Part shown: positions 15,011 to 28,384 of the stretch, one piece after another | Layout: the number at the start of each line of letters is the position of its first letter | Numbering within the stretch: position 1 is the stretch's first letter | Source: Manduca sexta | Taxonomy: Eukaryota; Arthropoda; Insecta; Lepidoptera; Sphingidae | Reading direction: 5' to 3' | Length of the DNA stretch: 64,000 nucleotides | Assembly: GCF_014839805.1 (NCBI RefSeq) | Contig: NC_051124.1 | Span: 5,084,001-5,148,000, forward strand | Made by a program: the position numbers and the translations under genes | The notes under the pieces: generated by a model | The model's input: only the letters and a program-made list of their open reading frames with translations | What the model was told of the DNA's origin: nothing | Databases searched by the model: none

Positions 15011-16120
15011 AGATAGTTAGGTGTGGAGCACGGTATGTACACCGCCATATGTCGCCACGGGTCGGCATGGTTTTGTAAGGGACTAGAGGAAAATTTTTGA
15101 TTTTTTTAAGATTAAAAGTCTGATATGTAGGTTCATTTTTATGGCAAAATCATTACTTTATTTTTGTTTATAAAAATTAATATAATTTATCAGTATTTTT
15201 TTTTGTCATTAAAGTATTTAAATTCAAGCTTCAAAGATACGCTAGGAGGAAAAAAATCCATCTGTAAAATATTTTTCCCTTAAGTTAAATCGATCCTCAA
15301 CCAAGAAGCATTTATTAATCTCCGAAGTTAATTAGAATGGATTCAAAATATGTTTCATAAAACTGCCAATAGATGGTGCTTTTAACAGATACTTGTGTAG
15401 ATTATACATCTTAAATTTTATACAAAACTAAGATAAAACCAAACTATGTAGCATTCATAAAAGTTTATTCTACTCTTTATGTTTATAGATATACTTAAAG
15501 TAGGTCATAAATCCTACAATAAATTCTAAGCCTTATTCATTATTCTCAAAGGAATATTATGTCTTAAAAGGAAAATGGGCTACATAGGACCAGAAACAAG
15601 TATTGGAATACTGTGAAATCTCTAATAAAAGCGAGTTAACTGGACTTAAGCTACGTCAATCCACATAATCATAGTACTGAAGATAATAATCCTTTCTAAA
15701 TGTCTAGAATAGTCTTTGTAATTTTTATCGAAGTCTTTAAAACATAAAATTATATTCCAAATTCAATTTCGACGCTAGTCGATGGGAATGAATGCTAATG
15801 TACGACCAAATAATTTACGCAGAAAACTCGATATCTCATAGATACGCCATATTCATTCTCCGAGACATTGCCAGCGAACCGCTAACAAAAATTCAAAATG
15901 TGACTCCATATTTCGTCTGGAATATAAATAACATCTTAATCATGCATAATAACAAGTGCTCGTCAGACAAGCGCCGCACGAAGACCTCAGAGCGCCCTCG
16001 AGCCGGCCGACAATGGAAATTTTATATCGTCGTAAAATTTAACTGAGCACTTTAATAACTAAAGCCCAAAGCCGATATAGCGTCGTATCGTTGACAAAAG
16101 GATGAGCCTCCGCTTTCGGC
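15011..16120. other. AT-rich intergenic DNA between two CpG-rich blocks
   Basis: No gene, RNA or recognisable repeat was seen. The open frame at 15792-16046 has no family likeness. Confidence 0.5.
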
Positions 16121-17720
16121 CCACAGGCTTAGTGCACGCACACTAGTGCGGCTAGAGTACGGTGAGCACACACACAACTCGTCTACGTGAAAGTAACCCA
16201 CACGCCCACCCGCCAAACACGCCCAACGTCTTGGGTTTTCTTATAAACCACGTTGTGTTCTACGTCCCTGTCTGGTGCACGCGCACCGTCGCGGGCTCTC
16301 TGTCTCGCGCCATCACGAGCCTCACATAAAGCGGCGCCACATTCCCGCCTTTTTTCCCACTCCATTTTGACAGCTCGCGGCTCCATATCTGGCCGGAAGG
16401 TAAGACAGCGTTCACAAACTTATCTTGTGTATTTTTCCTTTTTTTATTCATAGAGTTTTCTTTACCTGAGAGCTCGGCTATCTGAAACTACATTCGTATC
16501 TAAAAGAACTCTCAAAGGCATTTTGTTTTTCATTACATTATTATATTATAGACTAATAAGATTAGATATTGTTATTGTAACTATGTAAGAAAATCGTAAA
16601 CGAAATCAATATGAAACTATCCTTAACATAAATAATAATACCCTATTGACGTATTCAAATAAAGCGATATTCGACAACGTCCACATGTAAAATGTCGCCT
16701 ACTTAACTCATAATTAAAATATATCATTATAAAGTAAATTAATAACACATGATTAAACAATGTCAGAGAAAAAATATTTCAAAAATACACTCTTTTAAAT
16801 AGGAAAATATATCTGGTGTTTGCAGTGTGTTCATCGTCTTACCGACTAAGTGGCTCAAGACGCGTTAGCGGGCGCGGGTGCGGGCGCGGGCGCGAGCGCG
16901 GTGGGCGGGGCTGCGGACCTGCGGCGCTCCGCTATCGGCACACCGAAACACACATTTTTCCCGCCGCAAACCTCGCGCCGAGGGTTAGCCGCGACCCGCA
17001 GACCTCGTTCGGGGGGAAAGAAAGAAAAGACACACGTCTCTCGCTCGTACGCGCATGCGCTACGGCGACGTCGTAGCGCGCCAACTTTGACAGTTTTCAG
17101 TGTTTAGGCGGTCGGTAGAGACGGTAGCGATGCATGAATTTGTTCTTTAAATTGGTACGGTCTTATTAGTTTACAATAATTGCATTGGGAAATCATTTTA
17201 ATGCTTAAATTAAGTATAAATTTCCATTAAGAAAAATTGTATGTAAGATCTCTATCTGATAAAAAAAGATCAGATATTTTCCTCAATGAACGAAACTATA
17301 GCTATGCAAAAAAAATATTGCAGTTGTATCTAAGATTAAAAATATAAATACAATCATCTAGTAATAGTGATATTTTCACTTTTTGTCTTTTAAAATTCAT
17401 AAATCACTCTAAATCAATTAAAATAACTTATCACCTTAGGTACATTACAAACCGAACTAGTCGGCCACGTTTTTCGTCTTAACTTGAGAGGCGTCACCGC
17501 AATGTGCTCGTAACAGCGACCCGAAACTTACATCGCATGTGGCCACAGTGAGGCCACAGGGCCACGGCCTGTGCGGTGGGACCTCCGGCCATATCAAAAC
17601 AAAACGGGCCAGCCGTAGCGAGCTAATCACGCGGTCGCGGCCGCACACAATTTTCAGGTTAGCCGCTCGGCAATTCACAGTTTAGTTTGGCGTGTGACGT
17701 CACTAACCCTCTTGGAAGTT
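16120..17720. promoter_or_regulatory. CpG-rich region with NRF-1-type and CRE motifs (candidate promoter cluster)
   Basis: Three CpG-dense patches lie at 16120-16410, 16850-17130 and 17455-17705. The middle one has a (GCGGGC)-like run (about 16868-16905), the perfect NRF-1 palindrome GCGCATGCGC at 17051-17060, and TCAGT initiator-like sequence at 17097-17101. The right one has TGCGGTG Runx-like cores and the perfect CRE palindrome TGACGTCA at 17695-17702. At 16394-16404 a good plus-strand splice donor (CGGAAG followed by GTAAGA) could end a non-coding first exon. Overlapping GC-rich open frames here (16183-16453, 16816-17107, 17457-17678) appear on both strands and are composition artefacts. 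No coding gene starts here that I can recognise. Confidence 0.45.
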
Positions 17721-19114
17721 GGCTGTGATCGCATTGTTTTAGTATCTTGATCGAATTAGTTTTGGTATGAATTAATCCGGCTTATGTATACGCAACTATG
17801 TATGTGGTGATACAATTCTCTTTTCTGTAGTACACAATACTTTTAAATAAAACTAGAATACGTATCTTTATGTCAGTCTAACTCGCATCGGCGTGAACCA
17901 AAAACCATGTTGTTGACTGCCAAATGATACCACAGATAATACTGTTGTAAGCTGAAACAAAAAATGTATCAAACACATTATCGGTCAGCTTTTTTAATTA
18001 AAATTCCAGATCGTAAATACTAAAGCTACTTTTTCAATGAATGAGCCAGCTCGACGCAACTGATGCCGTTGTCTAACAAAAAGGTACATTGAAAACGCAC
18101 CTGCAATTCCTCTATTTCCATAGGTACTTATTGGCGATTGTGATCGACCACCATCAGATCAACCTATTCTCAATTTTCTACTTTCTCGGAGACGGTAAAT
18201 CTGCGAAAAAATCAACAACTTTGTTTATTAGTATGAGTATGGAAATAATTCTTTCGTTTATGATAAAAATACTCGTATTAGTCTGTAGTCTCATTGCCTA
18301 TTTTTTAACTAAACATGATACTACGGTATATTAGATATGGTAATCAGACTACAACATTTTTGGATAGCATTACATTTTCATGTCACTTCACAAAGCTATC
18401 TTGATGCTACGGGTTACGGCGCGGCGAGTCCGTAGCAATGACTACGCTATTCTTATTTATAGATACTGACCATTATTAATATATTTCTTCAGTTTCATAT
18501 GAAATAAAACTTATTTATTTCTATTATTTAAGGCGTATAATACTAAACTTAATAATATGGACAATAGTCTAATATAGTTCTAAACTTAGTGCGCATCTCA
18601 ACTCATATTATGTATGTGCCATGATTAGGAAATAAATAAAAATAAAATAATAATAATAAATAAATAATAGATATATTTTTATTTTTTTTTGCTTCATTTT
18701 TTTAAAACGTAAACTATTTTACTGCCAAATATTTCATAACCCAGCACAACTTTGATTCTATGTTAATACAAGTTGTACGAGTACAAGCAAACGAACGGTG
18801 CACCGACATCACTGAATAAATAACTTGACACTTGTTCGCAAATAAACAATTTAAAATGTCAAGAATCGGGAAAGGGCACGCGACCCAACCCTTTTCCTTG
18901 CCGACATTATGTTTTCTGACAACCAATTTTAGACTTGTTTGGATTGCCGACAAGTGTACGTACACAATTTATATGTATATTTCGTGATTGCGATAGATTA
19001 TGTAGGGATATAATATTATGCCTTTTCAAAATAAAGCAGTTCTTCAGCAAGCTTTTTTTTAAGTAAAAAAGCATAATATATTTTTTATAGTGGATTGCAA
19101 CCATGGTTCACAAG
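17721..19114. other. AT-rich intergenic DNA
   Basis: No gene recognised. Frames at 18089-18334 (plus) and 18714-19104 (minus) are AT-rich with no family likeness. A simple AAT/AAAT-rich run lies near 18628-18690. Confidence 0.5.
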
Positions 19115-19256
19115 TTGAAATAAAACTATTATACATTTTTTTTGTCTTTTAATATTTTTGGTTTTTCGTCGATACAAAAATTATAATATAAAAAACCAAT
19201 AAATTGTTAAAATAGTTTTATTTCAATGTCTAACATTCACGTAAACATAAGAAATC
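19115..19256. mobile_element. Small foldback (MITE-like) element, copy 1
   Basis: A perfect 16-bp inverted repeat (TTGAAATAAAACTATT at 19115-19130, its complement at 19211-19226) surrounds about 80 bp of AT-rich DNA with an inner GGTTTTT/AAAAACC pair. The following bases, TGTCTAACATTCACGTAAAC to 19256, also match the second copy at 36378-36407, so the repeat unit extends past the right arm. No coding capacity. Name and superfamily unknown. Confidence 0.6.
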
Positions 19257-19414
19257 ATTAAGCATCGTTTACAAGGTAAAGTATTAAAAGTTTTAAGAAC
19301 TCTGAACCAGTGAACTTATATTTTTACACTCCTTATCCAAGGCGCGTCATGCGAGTTAAGCAGCTTTCTTTTATACAGCTAGTATAGTATAGCGGTATCT
19401 CTAATAAGCAACTG

Positions 19415-19925
19415 TATTTATTTTTATTTTTTTTATTTTGGCACGACAAAGTGACTGCACTGCGCGATCCCGTCAAAATAAAGTATCAAATGGCAACAGA
19501 TGGCTATCTCATGCCATTCGACACAATCGTGACGGTCTACTAAGAATATTCTTCTTCACGCTACGGCGGAAGCACCTAGGATTAAAGGAAGGAGGAAACA
19601 CATACCCAGGCAAACTATTCCAACGCCTGATGGTACGGTAAAGAAGAGTTGGCAAATTTATGGGTTCGGGTCGTGATGGTTTAACCATCAAGTTGTGGCT
19701 TCGTATGCCAGCACGCGTGGTTCTGCTGAGGAAAAGAGGGGAGGGGGTTAAATTGAAAAATTCGTCAGAGCATACGTCATGATGGAGAAGGTAGAACACG
19801 CTTAGAGAAGTGACATCCCAACGCAACTGTAGCGACTCCAAGTCGTTAGTCACAAGTGCATCATTCCCTATACTGGTGGTCCGCCTATCTATGATAAAGA
19901 AAAATTCTAACAATCGCCAATATTA
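19415..19925 (-). pseudogene. 5'-truncated LINE: C-terminal tail of a reverse transcriptase polyprotein
   Basis: A 134-codon minus-strand frame (19913-19509) reads through LESLQLRWDVTSLSVFYLLH, a DVCSDEFFNL segment and RRWNSLPGYVFPPSFNPRCF. This is the familiar region downstream of the RT domain in insect LINEs, where family members read like 'LxLRRxVASLxVFYRxYHGxCSxEL ... LWNxLPxxVFPxxYxLxxFKxRV'. The RT core is absent. The frame continues into short non-coding 3' sequence and a poly-A-like end, seen as a T-rich run on the plus strand at about 19415-19437. The copy is 5'-truncated, as usual for LINE insertions. It has no promoter and should not be functional. Confidence 0.75.
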
Positions 19926-22900
19926 ATATTAGATACCATTTTCATTCGCTTCATTGAATTTCATTTCCCATCATTAAATCCTTCCAACGTCCTACACTCA
20001 TTATAAGCTTAGCTAACTGAAGCAAGAGCATCGTATCTAGAATGTATTGATATATTAGTGGAACCACTTATGATAATAAAAGTGTTGGTAGGTAGCGTGT
20101 AGCGTCGCTAAGCTAGTTATAATCGAATGCGAGTGCGAGCTGCAGCTGTGTCTGAGAAACGGCCGCACGTGATGGGATGAGACGCTGGACGGCTTTTGTA
20201 TCGATATTATGACTTATTTCAAAGACCATTTGAAAGTGTTTTGCCTGTATACTTGAATGAGCCTTACCTGAAAGTATTATTATTTTTATTGCTTTATGAT
20301 GAAACGAGCTTGCCCTTCGACTTATAGTAGGCGATACGACTCCCCATAAACAGCAGAAACACCATCCAACACCTTGATTTACAAAGGGTTGTCTTGTATT
20401 CCGCTGCGTTTTCCATCCTGAGACATGACATGTTAAGTCGTATTATGTCCAGTAGGTTTACTGGTTACAATGTCCTTCAGACCGGAGCACAACTGTGATT
20501 ACACACTGCTACTTGGCGGCAGAAATAGATATTACGTTGGTACCTACGTGGGTTGACTGTCACATAATATAACAGACCTACCACCAGTATGACAAAGAAC
20601 TAACGTTCAATGTTTGTAAAAGGTTTTTGTTACAAAATCACAATTCGGTCGGTAGAAATTTCACTATTAAAACTATTTTAGTATATTTTCCGATAATGAC
20701 TTAAATTTTATTTAATTAATAAAATTGACACTCATAAAATTGGCAGAAAATATCAACAGAGAATTAAACTCTCACTAGCGCTTTATAAAATAATCACCAA
20801 TATAATAAATACCAGAAAGTACAATAAAAAATAGTCCTTATTTATTAAACAACATTAAAAAACTACAATCATAAATACCTACAGCAATACAATTGATTTT
20901 AATAGCTCACTACAATGCCCTGTGTTTTCTCACTAATCACTGAAAAATAAACAATTGTCGATATATCATTACCGGAAGGGTCCCAACCCTTGCCTCCGCC
21001 ATATGCCGCGCAGCGAGCGCGGCCCTTAAATTACAGAACTTCCCGCTCATAATAGAGAGATATGCCTTTAATATCTGCCGGATACTGGCTCTGCTTCTTG
21101 TTTACTTTTTGGCTTCGTTCTTATATTAGAGATTGTTTGCACGACATTAAAGTTTGATAGTGGACTATCGATTCTTTTGTTAGTTCAATTAGAAAAGTTA
21201 ATATAACGAAGAGTTATGATTTTAAAATTAATTCATAAAAGCGTGTTTAGTAGTTAAAAAAAGGGCACTGTCTTGAAAGAGAAAAGTATAAAGTATTTAA
21301 TTATACTTACTATTAGCACCATAGTCCAAAATTTAAGGAAACCTATTGACTATCCATCTACACTTATCATTATCATCAATTGCCATACGACTGTAAAAGT
21401 CTGCATGTAGCAAATATCGCCCAACCAGTTGACTTCAATCCACTGACCTATCTGGCTTCCATACACCCCCCGGTTGTATAGCGGAACGTAAATATAGAAC
21501 CTTCTCGCTAAAATTAATACATCCAATGCAATCGATTCTGGCTATAAAAATAACAATAAAAACTCAAAATTGTCAATAAAAATCAGCCCCTGTCAATAAT
21601 GGTACGTGCAATTCCAATCAGAATGGCGCGACGGTTGCGAAACGCACCTGCTGACTATCACGGGAGGAACACGTGCCCAGCTGAGTGGCTACTTAACGTA
21701 AGTGACCCCGCTTGCCCAATCCCAACTGTGCCCTCGGAGACACTCCAATAGCCGGCAATTTCACGAGGCCCGCGCGCCAGCTGCGACCGACGCGCCAAAA
21801 AATAACATTCCCCAAAAATACATTTGCGAAAGAAAGGCATATTAGTCTCAGCGGAGCAATAATCGAAGCCAATCGGCCCACCGAACGCTCCGACACGACA
21901 CTTTTTTTTATTTATACCATTACTTCAGTGCGGTGATATCGTAAAATATATTTTTATGGACACGTGTAGACACCTTCTGATTTTATAATATTGCTATTCT
22001 GATTTGTTACTTAGGGAGCGATTTGTAATATTTTACCAGCTAAGTATATATAGTGTAAACCCATAAAAGCATTCGCGAGTAATAGAGCAAAAACAATTGT
22101 CTACGAATTATTACTACCTAAGTCACAACTATGCCTGTACTAACAATGTACTATAAAATTACTTCCCATATAAACAAAATAAAATCTTCTGACTAATAAA
22201 AATTTAATTTATGTTCAGAAAATAAATTAAGTGCTAAAACAGTAGTATTACAGCTCCGACAACCATGCGTACTTATAAGTAATGCTTTGAAATAACTTCT
22301 GCAAGGGCAAAGTATTTTGAAATGCATAATGTTATTGCATGTTTTCTCTGAAATTTCTATAAAGATTATTACAAAGGGCCGCGTATTATGGGGTATTTTT
22401 GGACCAAATTTGGCATTAGTCGTGTAGATTAGATTTCAAGAGGCGACAAGTCAGCGGGCGTGTCGCGCTGTCACGAACAATTCGCGGCCCCAAGACATGT
22501 TGCACTTCATTCGCTAAATAATAATGCAGACTTTGAAACATATATGTGTTTTGTAATGATTCTGTACATTTTTTAAAAAAAATGCAGTGATTTTGATTGT
22601 AATTAACAACGCAGATTTTTAAATATATAAAATATTTCGGTTATGAACATGTCTATTGTCATTCGATGTTTTTTACTTACATTTGTAATAAAGTCTATAA
22701 TTTTAGAATATAAAAATAAGATTAATTGTAATGTTGGTTGATCGATTGATTCGAAAATATATAAAAAGGTAGATTGTTTTCGATGGTAAGTAGTCGGTTT
22801 TATATTATTCTCTGCACACTTAGATTCAGTCTTTAGAGAGTTGTCAATCGACTAATAAGTGAAACAGTAAGCTTGTGAGATACTGATTAAAAATAGTGAT

Positions 22901-23890
22901 TTAATATCTACATTAAACAATTAACAAACAAAAACTGAAATTAAATACTTGGAGAGTTTAATTTCATGACATGTTGATATCCTCATAACCAAAGTTGATA
23001 CTTCTAAATGAATATACTATAACTCATGTATATTAGTTGTGATCTACTGGTGTGTCTTCGTTAATTAAGAAATTAAAATTTGACATTAGTTTTTTTTTTA
23101 TGTTATAGGTTTTAGTGTAACCATGAAAGGAATGGAGAATAGATTAACTAATAATCTCAGAAAATTAAGTTTTATTGTATCTATAAAAGAACAAAACGAT
23201 CATACAGCCAATACCTGTCTTTTTTATTGATCTGCTGTAATGACGGCCTAAATGTACGACTCACCTACCGCTAACCGTATGTGACAAAGACCAATTAGAA
23301 TTCTACAATAAAACAGCTACTTACCGCACGATCACTTTATCTCAATAATCTGTTTATTGAAACTTACCAATAAAAGCTTAAACCATTTTAACATGTTTAA
23401 ATTTAATTATACTCGTTCACTTGTTACTAAATAGGTAGGTGATAACCTATCTGTAAACATTCCACAAATATAGAATATTATAAGCTAGGTTTAACAAGGC
23501 CCAAAAGCCTGCACTACAATCGATCGTGCGCTGTTTAACCAATTTATCTCGCCATTTCCCCCGTATTTTTTCAATACGCGTTCGAGATCATTTAACATTT
23601 TTATGTGTAATCCCGCTCGGTGGCGATAAGACAAGGAGATTTTTGCGCGCCTCTCACTTTATTTTATCGGCTACGTTTTACTGCAAGTTCAAAACAGATT
23701 AAATCTAACAGCGGGGCGTCATCCGGATACGTTCGCCATTTATTGGCTTGTATTTTGGTTTTATAAGATTTGTTGTGTGGCACTTGGGTTGGAGAACTGG
23801 TGTTGTAATATAATTTATTTTTAATATGTTCAAATCCTAAAGGCACACACCTCTGACTTTTCTAAAAAAATATGTGTGTATTCTTTGTGA
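19926..23890. other. Gene-poor AT-rich intergenic DNA
   Basis: No gene was recognised. Moderately GC-rich patches at 20090-20180, 20970-21050, 21640-21900 and 22440-22500 may be regulatory. The small frames at 21658-21936, on both strands over the same bases, are chance frames. No tRNA, array or transposon end was identified. Confidence 0.5.
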
Positions 23891-24056
23891 ATTATCGCTT
23901 GCTTTAACGGTGAATGAAAACATCGTGAGGAAACCTGCATACCTGAGAACTTCTCTATAAGAATTTCGAGAGTGTGTGAAGTCTACCAATTGGCACTAGG
24001 CCAGCGTGGTGCCCAACAGTGGGACAGTATATAATACAGGGCTAATATTATTATGT
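23890..24056 (+). repeat. LINE 3'-end fragment, common lepidopteran type
   Basis: The sequence reads GGTGAATGAAAACATCGTGA, then GGAAACCTGCATACCTGAGA, a TGTGTGAAGTCTACCAATT block and GGCCAGCGTGG, then AGTGGGACAGTATATAATAC. This is a very frequent 3'-terminal segment of LINEs in moths and butterflies. Only the 3' end is present. It lies about 70 bp left of the Pao/BEL insertion. Confidence 0.6.
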
Positions 24057-24126
24057 GCAAAGAAATTATGCCATACCACTAGTACATATAAAAACACGGA
24101 AACAATTGATATGTATCAAACCATTT

Positions 24127-24561
24127 TGTTTGGGGGTGCTCTGGTGTAGTGTGTGTGCTAAGAGTCCGGGTTCACACAATAAAGACACTCTTTCACATAA
24201 AACCAATATTTATTATTAGCACTAGTAACACTACAGTCTACAGTTTATAATTACTAAGAAGTTGCACTTGTTTACCTCTATACCTTACTCGCTCTGACGC
24301 ATTTATACGCACTGTTCTTCCTTCACTACTCGCTCTGATTTACATGGTTGCTTTGGATTCCCGAACTGACGAGGCAAGATTCCCCAACCCTTATACATAT
24401 GGGTCGGAGAATCTTGACATCGCGATGTACAAAATTAAAGAAATTGTACAGCGCCATCTATTGCCCTAATTTATGACTACTGTACGTCATTACTTATTAC
24501 AACGCCATCTTTTAGTTTTCGATGGATTAAATTGTCTATTTTATTAATTGATCTTTGAACA
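24127..24561 (-). repeat. 3' LTR of the Pao/BEL element
   Basis: 435 bp, identical by eye to 30500-30934. On the minus strand it runs from TGTTCAAAGATC to CCCCAAACA. AATAAA-like runs inside could serve polyadenylation. Confidence 0.95.
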
Positions 24562-24576
24562 TGCCGCCCACCAAGA
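24562..24576 (-). other. Polypurine tract of the Pao/BEL element
   Basis: On the minus strand the bases just before the 3' LTR read TGGTGGGCGGCA. This is a purine-rich stretch in the position where plus-strand priming occurs in LTR elements. It is short and interrupted by pyrimidines. Confidence 0.6.
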
Positions 24577-24814
24577 CCATTTAGTGACGAAATGGTCTTC
24601 ACAATTCAAATGTTGGACTCCGCCCACCATGGCAATATAAATGTACTACATTACATTTGTACTTATCAATGAGCGAATATAAACAAGTATGACAATATCC
24701 TAAATAAACTTAACTTAATGACAACTAAATTAGCATTGATTTGGTAACAAATACAGAAAACCTTAACTAATACTTATTATCTAATTACAAATAATTCTAA
24801 CTTAGTAATAACAG

Positions 24815-26150
24815 TCACTCATTAGCAGGTAAAATACATAGTTTGGACGTAGGTCGTTTGATGATTGACGACTTGGTGCGTAATGTAACCACACGAGTAA
24901 TTTGATCTTGCCCTGGGTGTTTTTCTAGTATTCGACCTAACAACCATCGACTAGGTGGTAAGTCGTCTTCCTTAATTAGTACTATATCTCCTATGTTTGG
25001 TTCTGGGACTTTGTTAGTCCATTTATATCTGTGTAAGAGATTTGTTAAATATTCATTACTCCAACGTCGCCAAAAGCTTTGATACATTTTTGAAGTAACT
25101 GCCATCTACTAAGTGAATTGATCTTCGAACTTTCATAATTAGGATCAGGCACTGCAACTAATGGTTCGCCTATTAGAAAATGTCCTGGTGTTAATGGAAG
25201 AGGTTCAATCACGTCGGTGTTGTCCATGACCGTTATTGGTCTAGAGTTTAAACAAGCTTCTATTTGGTTAAGCAGTGTGGTCATTTCTTCAAACGTGAGC
25301 ATTGAATCACCAATAACTCGCTTGAGGTGAAATTTTGTCGATTTTATGCCCGCTTCCCAAAGACCTCCAAAGTTGGGCGCGTGAGGCGGGATAAAGTGCC
25401 ATTCTGTGCCATGGGTTGCTAATTCCGCAGCAGCCGACTTGTGAGCTGCCTTAACTAATTGTTTAAGTTCCTTGAAGGCACCTACGAACGTTGTGCCATT
25501 ATCACTCCATAAATGGGAACAATGACCGCGCCTGGACACGAACCTTCTGAAGGCTGCTAAAAATGCTTGAGTACTCATGTCGCTAACTAATTCTAAGTGT
25601 ATAGCACGTGTGGACATACATACAAATAGACAAATATAACCTTTGTAGGAATGATTTCCTCTTCCTTTACTTGTTCTTATATTGATGGGTCCCGCGTAGT
25701 CTACTCCGCTGTTACTAAATGCTCTAGCTGGAGTACAACGAACTGATGGTAAAGATCCCATAAACTGCGTTCGAATTTTTGCATTTTGTCGGACACACTT
25801 TACACACTTATTTATGTGTTGCTTGACAATACTTTTGCTTTTATAATCCAATAAGCTGTCCTTAAATAATTTAATGTTAGTTGAATACCTCCATGTAACG
25901 TAGCCTTATGCGCATCTGCCACTATCAAATTTGTCAAATGTGAGTTGTGAGGTAAAATTATAGGGTGTTTCGTTTGTTCATCTAATTGTGACTTTTCTAA
26001 CCTTCCTGTAGCTCTGATTAATCCCTTTTCATCGAGATAGGGACCTAATGCACTTATCTTGCTTCCTTTTAACTTGAACTCTTTATTGTTCTTTTGCAGT
26101 TGCGTATATTCTTCCCAAAATTCCTGCTTCTGAACTTTTGTATGCAACAC
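24815..26150 (-). pseudogene. Pao/BEL integrase region, split over three frames
   Basis: Three minus-strand pieces overlap: 26150-25812, 25851-25045 and 25105-24815. The first ends with the zinc-binding HKATLHGG segment. The second supplies its CVKC pair, then the integrase core with GVDYAGPI (first Asp), LWSDNGTTF (second Asp) and PNFGGLWEAGIKS (catalytic Glu). The third matches the short C-terminal domain of Pao/BEL integrases (GDIVLIKEDDLPPSRWLLGR). Catalytic residues look intact, but frame changes near 25812-25851 and 25045-25105 interrupt the protein. It would insert the element's cDNA in the nucleus if made whole. Confidence 0.9.
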
Positions 26151-27049
26151 AATAACGCTTCGTCTATCTCGGTTTTGCTTAAGTCTAATTTATTGTATTC
26201 TTTTCTTTTATAAAACCGTCGACAGTATGCTATGACTCGTATCAACCTCTGTAATGATGAATATCGTTGTATAATGCTATCATCTTCAGTTTTATTAAGA
26301 TGTACCTTTATAGCTTCTTCCAGATCAACTTTTAGATCGTTTGGTCTTTTGTATATTATCATCTTTTCTTTAAGAAATGAAGGACCTGAAAACCAAAGCG
26401 TATTCTCTGGTAACGAGGCCGGTTGAACTCCTCTTGAAGCACAATCTGCAGGATTTTCTTTGGATGACACATGATACCATTGAGACGAGTCTAGTGTTGT
26501 TAATATCTCGGAGACTCGATTTGCTACGAAGGTCTTCCATCTACTGGGGTGGCTACTTAGCCATGCAAGAACTACTGTTGAATCAGTCCATGCCCTTATC
26601 TTATTCTTCTTTATTCTTAGTATTTCAGCTGCTTCGGCTAACAATTTTGCTAGCAGTACTGCACCACATAGCTCTAAGCGTGGAATGCTAACTTGCTTGA
26701 TCGGCGCAACTCTTGTTCTGGATGTTAACAATGAGACATGTATCTTGCCATCATCATCTACTATTCTTACATAAATCACAGCAGCATACGCTAATTTTGA
26801 TGCGTCACAAAATCCATGGAGTTCTATGTCAGCAGTATCTTTCTTTATATGTAACCATCGTGGAATACGAACTTCAGATAATTTTGGTAACTGACTTCGA
26901 TAATCGTCCCAACTTTCTTTTAAATCTGCTGAAATGGGTTCGTCCCAATCGACACCTGCCAACCATAACTTTTGAATAAAGATTTTTGCAACTATCACAC
27001 TCGGTGCAATCCATCCCAGTGGGTCATATAACCGGGCGATTGTAGACAT
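26069..27049 (-). pseudogene. Pao/BEL RNase H / Pao-type region
   Basis: A 326-codon minus-strand frame. It starts after the RT with the DPLGWIAPSVIVAKIFIQKL segment typical of Pao/BEL proteins, then an RNase H fold with HGFCDASKLAYAAVIYVR, RLELCGAVLLAKL and RAWTDSTVVLAWL, and VSSKENPADCASRG. RNase H removes the RNA strand during cDNA synthesis. It is out of frame with the RT piece to its right and with the integrase piece to its left. Confidence 0.9.
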
Positions 27050-27240
27050 AATTGACCTTTTGTTTCTGGTTCACTCTTCTTGGGTAAATTCACAGAATAT
27101 CTAAAATTATCTTCGCAACGGTCCCATGTAAGACCTAATATTTTCGTAATGTCGTCTATTTTAATTTCTTTACTGAACTTTTCTGTGTTCTTTTTCTATG
27201 TTGTCTTTCTGCCCATATAACTCTTGTTTATTACTTTGTG

Positions 27241-28359
27241 TTAGGAAGTATGACAATAATTCTTCATTGTTACTGTTCCATTTTGTAGCTGAAATCCACC
27301 TCTTAAAAGTAAATCGTTCATCTCTTTATAAAGTGAGGCTCCTTCCTTAGTGTCAAAACATCCAGTCATTAAGTCATCCATGTAGAATGATTCTTTTACT
27401 TGTGGTGCGGCTATTGGGTAATCCTTTGCTTCATCATCACTTAATTGTTGTAATGCCCTAACCGCTAAGTAAGGTGCTGAAGCAGTACCAAATGTGACTG
27501 TCATTAATTCAAATTCCTTAATTTTATTTTCAGGATTATCGCGCCACACAATGCGTTGAAATTTAGCATCTTGTTCTGCTATCCGAACTTGACGATACAT
27601 TTTGACAATGTCCGCCACCATAACAATTGGATAGATTCTCCATCGAAAAACTAAATGTCTTAAATCTGGCTGCAATTTAGGACCTACCATTAAACAATCG
27701 TTTAATGAAACCCCTCGCTTATTCTTGCTGGAAGCATTAAATACTACTCGAACCTTTGAGGTTGATTTATCCATTCGTACAACAGCATGATGGGGTAAAT
27801 ATACTGCTTCGTGTGCCTTTTCGTCCTTTTCTTCAACTGTTCGCATGTGCCCTAGTTGTAAATATTCGTTAATCACTTTCTTATAACTGGCCTTGAGTTC
27901 CAAGTCTTTCGAGAGTCTTTTTTCCAATGATTTGAACTTAGCTATTGCTATCTCCAATGATCCATTGTTTTGACATTGGGCAAAATCTTCTCGGAAGGGT
28001 AAATTTACAATATATCGCCCTTCCGGTGTTCTATTTGTTGTCCTTTTGAAAATCTCTTCACAGGCTTGTTCTTCTTCTGACCATGTTGATCTTGGTAATT
28101 GTTCCTCTAATTCCCAAAATTTCTTTAAAATGTCTTCTTCTGCTCTAGTATGCAATACTGAAATAACGTTCGAAATTTCTTTATCTTCGCTTGACCTCTC
28201 ATTGACAGTGCCTGATATTATCCATCCGAGCTTCGTACTTTGAGCAATAAAGTTTCCGTTTGGACTCCTCTTCATGCCTTCTTTTAGTATGTGGCTGTAC
28301 ATATTGGCTCCAAACAACATATCAATTTTGTTCGGAATGTTGAACTCCGGATCTGCCAA
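27241..28359 (-). pseudogene. Pao/BEL reverse transcriptase region
   Basis: A 372-codon minus-strand frame. RT motifs include VRVVFNASSKNK, SLNDCLMVGPKLQPDL, YPIVMVADIVKMYRQVRIAE, FGTASAPYLAVRAL and the catalytic SFYMDDLMTG. These match Pao/BEL RTs. The frame is cut off before the end of the RT/RNase H connection: the next piece, starting at 27049, is in another frame, leaving about 190 bp unassigned. Confidence 0.93.
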
Positions 28360-28384
28360 ACATAAACCATTTATTTCTATCCAA

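Noticed and set aside
16183..17107. Several overlapping GC-rich frames on both strands
   Set aside because: They lie over the same CpG-rich bases in different frames and show no domain or family likeness; composition artefact.
26232..26979. Plus-strand frames within the Pao/BEL element
   Set aside because: Antisense shadows of the retrotransposon RNase H region.
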